DNA from: Sequoia sempervirens
Taxonomy: Eukaryota; Streptophyta; Pinopsida; Cupressales; Cupressaceae
Assembly: GCA_007258455.2 (NCBI GenBank)
Contig: VDFB02344316.1
Location: 1-64,000, forward strand
DNA length: 64,000 nucleotides
Direction of reading: 5' to 3'
Shown here: positions 57,984-64,000 of the stretch, piece after piece
How positions within the stretch are numbered: the stretch's first letter is position 1
Layout of the letters: every line of letters begins with the position of its first letter
Notes under the pieces: model-generated
Seen by the model: only the letters and a program-made list of their open reading frames with translations
What the model was told of the DNA's origin: nothing
The model's database searches: none
Translations under genes and position numbers: made by a program

Positions 57984-59206
57984 TGTGTATATACCTAAAA
58001 ATAGTCATCATATTCAATTAATTAAATATAACCTATTTGATTAATGTTTCGACTACGTATGAATAAAGTCTCACTTTATTTATATTGTTCACTCTTCTAT
58101 TAATTCTCCAAAATCATATTCTTCTAAATAATTAAATAAACAAAATATCCTAAACATTTTTATTTAATTAATCTTCCTTAATCTTGATTAAGAATTAGAG
58201 CACATGTCTACTACATTTTCTTATGCCACCTCACAAAGGTCACATGAAAATAAATAAGCCTAATTATTAATTAGAATTATCCTAACACACTTCCACCAAT
58301 GGGAAAAAGCACATGGCTTTATTCTCCCACACTTCCAACAAATTTGGAACACATGAGTCTTTGTTTCACACAATTGGGTCTCCCACACACATGGCATGTT
58401 GCCCATTGGTCAAGAGATTCCTCCCACACACATGGCATGTTGTCTTTGGTCAAGGGGACAACATCCCGATTCTTTCCATCTCCACCATCTATTCTTTCTC
58501 CTTTGAATCTAGACCGTTGATAGGTGTCACCTCACAAAATGCTTGAGAAACCCTATAAATACACTCCCTTTCCTTTGCATTTATCATCCACATTTGAAGA
58601 AAAGTTACTGTACAAGTTTTTCTTAGGAGCTTGGAGCATTCTTGGAGTCTTATATCTATATTTCATATCATTTTTTATGTTGCATTCTCATCCTAGATTA
58701 GCATATTGCATCATAGTTGCATTTTATCATCCCCATTACATCATAGTTTCATTTTAGATTAGTTTGCTTTTTTGTTGCATTTAATCATATGCATAATCAT
58801 GAATAGTTCATTTTAGTTTCATATCATCTCACTCATCTCCACTTATTCATTTATCATCAACATCATCCTTCGTTTATCATCATATTTATCATCCTTTTCA
58901 TTGTTTTGTATCATTTAGAAGCATACTATTAATCCTTCCTGCACACATTTGCACATAGAAATCATCTTAGCTTGCATATTAAGCATCAAATATCATTTTC
59001 TAGGTTGTCATTTTAACAACCATTGTGCCCATAAAAATCTGAGGGCCAAATGGTTTAGTAAATCCCTAGAAATAGAGGACAATGATATGTGTTTGAAAGG
59101 TTTGATTGTATTATGAAATAGAGTAGTTTTACTTGCTTCAAACTTTGAATGTAAACCGTTTCATTAAGGTTTGTGTTGACATTAAATTCACTCCACATTC
59201 GACACA
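57984..59206 (+). repeat. Probable 5' LTR of the Tat element
   Basis: Starts where similarity to copy 1 ends (TGTGTATATACC). Contains a TATA box and a 41-bp direct repeat (58381-58455, unit head TCCCACACACATGGCATGTT). Ends GACACA shortly before the primer site. No second LTR in the window, so the edges are inferred. Confidence 0.55.
58554..58561 (+). promoter_or_regulatory. TATA box of the Tat LTR
   Basis: TATAAATA in the context CCCTATAAATACACTCC, centrally placed in the LTR; a strong plant TATA match. Confidence 0.6.
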
Positions 59207-59215
59207 TGCACAAAA

Positions 59216-59230
59216 TGGCACCCACCGTGG
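59216..59230 (+). other. Probable primer-binding site of the Tat element
   Basis: TGGCACCCACCGTGG closely resembles the TGGCGCCCACCGTGG seen after the 5' LTR in many plant Tat-type elements (recalled, not looked up). Confidence 0.5.
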
Positions 59231-62200
59231 TTGATGATCCAACCTATGACAAATCAGATACTATTGTGTTGAGATTCTATGAAACTACCATTTTGCATAT
59301 TGAAGTGGTTGATGATCCAACCCATGACAAATTAGATACTATTGTCAATGATAACCCAATAATAAATGACACCATTGGACAAGAACAAAACATCATTACA
59401 AATCGTCACCATAATGTCGACACTACCTCACATCAAATGAATGTTATTAAAATAAAGAAACAACACGACAACACACCCATCAATGCAATCACACAAGGAC
59501 AAGCCAAGGTAACATTGAAAGGAGCTACCCCTTCCACATCCAAATCAATTGCTAACCCTGCAACTCAATATAACATAGTGGATCAGTTGCAGAGCATACT
59601 TGCACAAATATCCATAGTAGAACTCCTCAAGATTTCTCCTGCTCACAAGGAAATCTTGGAACAAGCTCTAGTTGCTACCACAGTACCCAACAATCTAGAG
59701 GTTTGTCAATTCCAAACCATGGTGGGACATTTAACCACACCACACTACTTATCCTTTTCTAAACATGATGATGTATCCATCAATCATCCCCACAACGCTG
59801 CTCTACACGTTGAGGTCTTAATTGAAAAGGACCATGTTAAATGTGTCCTAATAGATGGAGGAGTTGGCTTGAATATCTGTACTTTGAAACTTTTCTGTGC
59901 ACTGGGCTATTTAGAAAATTCTATTGATCCTAGGAGAAAAATCACAATAAAGCACATGATGATGAGGAGAGATCTTCACAAGGGCTAATAGTGCTACCTA
60001 TTCAATTGGGACCAATTGCTAGAAAAATAGTATTCCAAGTACTAGACAAAGAGATAACCTACAAAATACTCTTGGGAAGACCTTGGATTCATGACATGCA
60101 AGCAGTGCCATCCACATATAACCAGTGTTTGAAGTTCCCATTCAATGGGCAGGAAATCACTGTTGCAGCTGATTCAAACAACCCCCAATATTGTAGCACC
60201 CTCAAGACAACCCAAGATACTTTTGTACCACACAATAGGGAAGCTCTGACTCAGGGTTTATCAAATGATGGGAAACAACTAAATTCCTTGTCCAAGTGGG
60301 TTGAGGAAAAGGACCAATCAAAGGTTAAAGATATCGGTGATGCCAATCTCTCAAGTAAAGAAATTACATCAAATCCTACTTCACAAAATCGGGAAAGTCA
60401 ACTTGAATCCTTATCAAAACAAATTTCCAAGATCCAGTTGAAAGACAAATGTATGGGGGAATACTCATTTCAGCAATCTTTATGCTTGTCGCAACTATCA
60501 TCTTCTCCAAAGTCTTATGGACAACCATCAACATCAAGACAACAATCATCACAACCTGCCACACTATTTGATGGAACCTTTGTAAGAGCTAGCACATTAG
60601 TAGATGAGTCAGATGACAACGAGGTTTTGAACTAGTTATACAAAGAAGAAGAATCACCACAAGCATCCACTTCAAGTGCACAAACAGAGCAGTATGGGAA
60701 AGGGAAGACAATCATGGAAAAGATGGGATACGAGGGAAAAGGCCTATCGGTAAAAGAAAAGAAGGCATCATAGAACCAATCCAACCTATCGTCATGCAAG
60801 CCAAAGATAAAACAAGACTAGGGTATAGAGACTAATCCAGAGAAGAATCAAACAAGTTGTTGAAAGAATCCTACAACTACAAGCTAGTGATGCTCATGAG
60901 ACTAATTCAAATGAGTATGAGTGGGATTCATTATCTGAAGATTCTTGTCATGATAAGGAAATTGATGTAGTCCAAAAGTATACACTGATATGTGAGGAGG
61001 GTCAAAGTCTAGGTCATAGACCGCTTGAAATAGGATCACTACACATTGATGATTCTAGTGAAGACGATCAAACTCAAAGTGAAACAGATAATTCGGAGTA
61101 GAGTTACACTATAGACATCAATTTCGCTATTGGACAGTCTAAAAATGTCACCATTAGGACTCTTACTGCATCTGGCTTTAGCCAATCCAACAACTCCTTC
61201 CCCCTAGTACATCATGAACTAATAGATTGGGAAAAAACTGAGCCATTTGATATCCCTCTCTTTTCAAATGACGAAGTCATTGTCAACTTTCTCTGTCCCA
61301 CCAATCCCGAAGCAAGTTCCACCATTGAACCTCATAACAAAGCAGGGAATAGATCTGATGATGAAAACTATTCAACGACAGTATCAAATCTAGAAAAAAC
61401 AACGAGCATATCCAACAGTGAAAATTTCTCTGAGGTACTGAAGGATGGAAGATTTGACACAATCCCCAAGCACTTTCAGGAACGATCTAAAATATTGATT
61501 GAACCCACCCATTCTATCAATATTGGAAATGAGGAAATAGTGAAGATTGTCCATCTAGAAAAATCCTTGACAAAACAAGAAAAACCATACTTCATCAAAT
61601 TCTTTATAGAAAATAAAATGAACTTTGCTTGATCTTATGTCGACATGCCAGGGATTGATCTAGAACTCATCATGCATCACCTATCACTACCAACAAGAAT
61701 AAAACCAGTCAAGAAAAAGTTGAGGAAAATGCATCCCCACATCGCCCTCTTGGTCAAAGCCAAACTAAATAAATTGTTAGATGTAGGATTTATCATACCT
61801 ATTGACTATGCAGAGTGGATTTCTAATATCGTACCTATTTCTAAACCAGACAAAAGCATCATAATCTGCACAAATTTCAGGGATCTCAATAAAGCTTGCC
61901 CCAAAGATGATTTTCCTCTGCCCAACATTGACATCATCATAGAATTGACTGCTGGACATGAAATGCTCTCCCTCATGGATGGTTTCTCAGGATATAATCA
62001 AATCAAAATTGCTCCTGAAGATTAAGATAAAACTGCCTTTACATGTCCTTGGGACACTTTTTGCTGGAATGTCATGCCATTCAGATTGAAGAATGTTGGA
62101 TCCACATATCAGAGAGCCATGACCACCATATTTCATGATATGATGCACTTTGATGAAAGACTATGTAGATGATCTATTGTCAAAATCCTACACCATAGGA

Positions 62201-64000
62201 GGACACCTAGAGATCTTAGATAAGATTTTCACCAGACTAGAAAAGTTCAATGTGAGACTAAATCCCAAGAAGTGTGTATTCCATGTAACATCAGCTAAAC
62301 TTTTGGGATATATTGTGTCAACTAAAGGCATTCAAGTAGACCCTGCAAAGGTCAAAGCTATCATGGAGATGCCTCCTCTTAAAAATATCAGCCAGCTCAG
62401 ATCCTTGCAAGGAATATTTCAATCTATCAGAAGATTTATTGCACAACTGGTAGATAAGACACATCCTTTCAACCACTTTCTCCACAAGAATGTATCTTTC
62501 TACTGGGATGAAAAATGTGAAGGAGCCTTTAATCAATTGAAACAATATCTGATGAGTCCACCTATCTTGACACCACTAGCAGAAGGAAAGCCACTTTTAT
62601 TGTACATAGCGACAACTGAAATATCATTGGGAGCTTGTTAGCACAAGAGGATTCAACAGGAGAAGAAAGGGGAATATATTACATCAACAAAACCTTAAAT
62701 GGATATGATATCAATTACACTTTCATTGAAAAGGATTTTCTGGAAATAGTGTTCACCACCCAACAATTGCGACACTACATGCTCACCCATACCATTAAGT
62801 TAATAACCAAGATAGATCCACTGAAATATCTTCTAAGCAAAGCTAATCTCACTGGAAGACTAGCCAAGTGGGTCATGATGCAAAGTGAATTTGGAATCCA
62901 ATATGTTGATAGGAAGGAAATCAAAGGACAAGCAATTGCATATCAGTTAGTTGAAGCACCAGTACAAGACAATCATCCTATGAACATTGAGTTTCTAGAT
63001 GTTGGTGTTCTAATAGTGTCCACAGAACAATGGGTCTTGTACTTTGATGGTTCTTATACACAACATGGATCAGGAGCTAGAATCTTATTTATCTCGCCAC
63101 GGGGACACACCATTCCTAAGTCTTACAAATTGATGTTCCCTTGCACCAACAACACAGCTAAATATGAAACCTTGATCATTGGAATCAAAGTAGCTCAGTT
63201 GAATGGAATATCACAGAGCTGCATGTCTACGGGGATTCACAATTAATCATTAATTAGGTAAACGATGACTATCAAACAAAAGATAACAAGTTGATGCCTT
63301 ACAAAATAATGGTTGATGACTTCAAAAAGTATTTTGTAGAAATCATATTTGAGCAGATTCCTTGAAGTGACAACAAAGCTACCGATGCCATGGCTACCAT
63401 TGCTTCTCTCTTGTAGATTCCAGAGAAACGGGCCCGTTACGAGTTCATGGTGGAACAATTGTTCAACCCATCTTATCACAACCCTGAGTCCCAAGTTATC
63501 TACCACCTAGCTAAGGCTGAAACTTCCCTCTATGGGAACATCTATGCATACCTAAAATATAACACCCTTCCTACTGACCTATCTTGCAATCAAAAATACA
63601 ACTTCATCCGCCAAACCGCCCGATATGCCCTTATTGTGGATGTCCTTTATTGACGAGGTCTTGATGGAATTCTCCTTCGATGTCTAGAACACGATGAATT
63701 TGAAATGGCTTTACAAGAAGCACATGAAGGTATTTGTGGTACTCATTCAATTGGTTTAACTCTAGCTAAGAAACTCCTCCATTTTGGATATTACTGGCCG
63801 ACTATGGAGAAGAATTCTTTTCAATTTGTCAAGAAATGTCAAAAGTTCCAGATTCAGGGCAATCTCATCCATGCACCAGCACAAGAACTTCATCCTTTTA
63901 CATCAACATGGCCCTTTTGTTAGTGGGGATTGGATCTCATATGCAAAATACACCCATCTTTATCTAATGGACACAATTTTATCATCACAGCCACAAAGTA
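59231..64000 (+). pseudogene. Tat-type polyprotein pseudogene
   Basis: Only ~570 nt separate the primer site from the protease, so most of gag is deleted; what remains includes the QLQSILAQISIVELLKISPA pre-protease segment. Protease active site LIDGGVGLNI at ~59847, then LLGRPWIHDMQAVPSTY. A G-patch-like GKGKTIMEKMGYEGKGL lies at ~60695-60750. Reverse transcriptase ~61640-62360 (FRDLNKACPKDDFPLP, YVDDLL at ~62159); first RNase H to ~62880; second RNase H from ~63033 (LYFDGSYTQHGSG, KYETLIIG); integrase zinc region 63700-63870 with the last Cys replaced by Phe. Frameshifts near 59980, 62150, 62638 and 63215; stops at 60634, 61630, 62023, 63652 and 63922. Not functional. Confidence 0.9.

Larger units (their letters stand above)
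31505..57985 (+). repeat. Tandem segmental duplication, copy 2
   Basis: Head-to-tail with copy 1 (see landmarks there). Copy-specific events: SINE at 32067, 234-bp in-frame duplication within the ERF gene, duplicated hairpin arm at 45977-46018, foldback replacement at 48470-48686, LINE 3 at 50725, and fewer AT-rich repeats. It ends where the Tat element begins (~57984). Confidence 0.9.
57984..64000 (+). mobile_element. Tat-lineage Ty3/Gypsy retrotransposon, 5' part (runs off the window)
   Basis: A promoter-bearing LTR (~57984-59206), primer-site-like sequence, then gag-remnant, protease, G-patch-like motif, reverse transcriptase, RNase H, a second RNase H and the integrase zinc region to the window end. 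Two RNase H domains in tandem are typical of Tat-lineage plant Gypsy. Frameshifts and stops throughout. It interrupts the end of duplication copy 2. Its last ~960 bp correspond to the first ~960 bp of the window. Confidence 0.82.

Overview
This window looks like nuclear DNA of a seed plant with a large, transposon-rich genome. A gymnosperm is my best guess: the DNA is AT-rich, several L1-type LINEs with a plant DUF4283-type ORF1 are present, a Tat-lineage Ty3/Gypsy element sits at each edge, and only one real host gene family is visible (an intronless-CDS AP2/ERF regulator). Nothing bacterial or viral was seen. The species call is inference.

Layout. The core is a head-to-tail tandem duplication of about 26-29 kb: copy 1 is ~1376-30125 and copy 2 is ~31505-57985. 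Each copy carries, left to right: a LINE 3' tail; plain intergenic DNA; an old minus-oriented gag-only LTR retrotransposon with ~1.6 kb LTRs (4332-21883 and 33821-42980), which itself contains a nested ~2.78 kb LTR element bounded by a 5-bp AGTCA duplication; intergenic DNA with a long hairpin; one minus-strand ERF gene (25429-26634 and 46820-48283); and AT-rich ~0.7 kb tandem repeats upstream of the gene. A Tat-type Gypsy fragment (1-1375) precedes copy 1. A 5'-complete but broken Tat element (57984-64000, running off the end) follows copy 2.

Time order from nesting. The gag-only element inserted first, then the nested LTR element (it shares inherited stop codons in both copies), then a 5'-truncated LINE, then the tandem duplication. 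After duplication, copy 1 gained a full-length LINE (11833-19512) and a MITE-like insert (3441-4233). Copy 2 gained a SINE (32067-32212), a second long LINE (50725-57741) and the Tat element. Another SINE (19878-20024) lies in copy 1, but its target region is deleted from copy 2, so its age cannot be read. Paralogous empty sites and target-site duplications support most steps.

Most notable. (i) All three LINEs carry remnants of the same small third ORF downstream of ORF2, which I do not recognise as a described plant-L1 component. (ii) Both long LINEs have a purine-rich hairpin in the ORF1-ORF2 gap, 7-9 nt before the ORF2 start codon. (iii) The two ERF paralogues have replaced several residues that normally contact DNA, and copy 2 has a recent in-frame 78-residue internal duplication. 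The transposon genes are almost all broken; the two ERF reading frames and the LINE ORF3 at 18467-18958 are intact.
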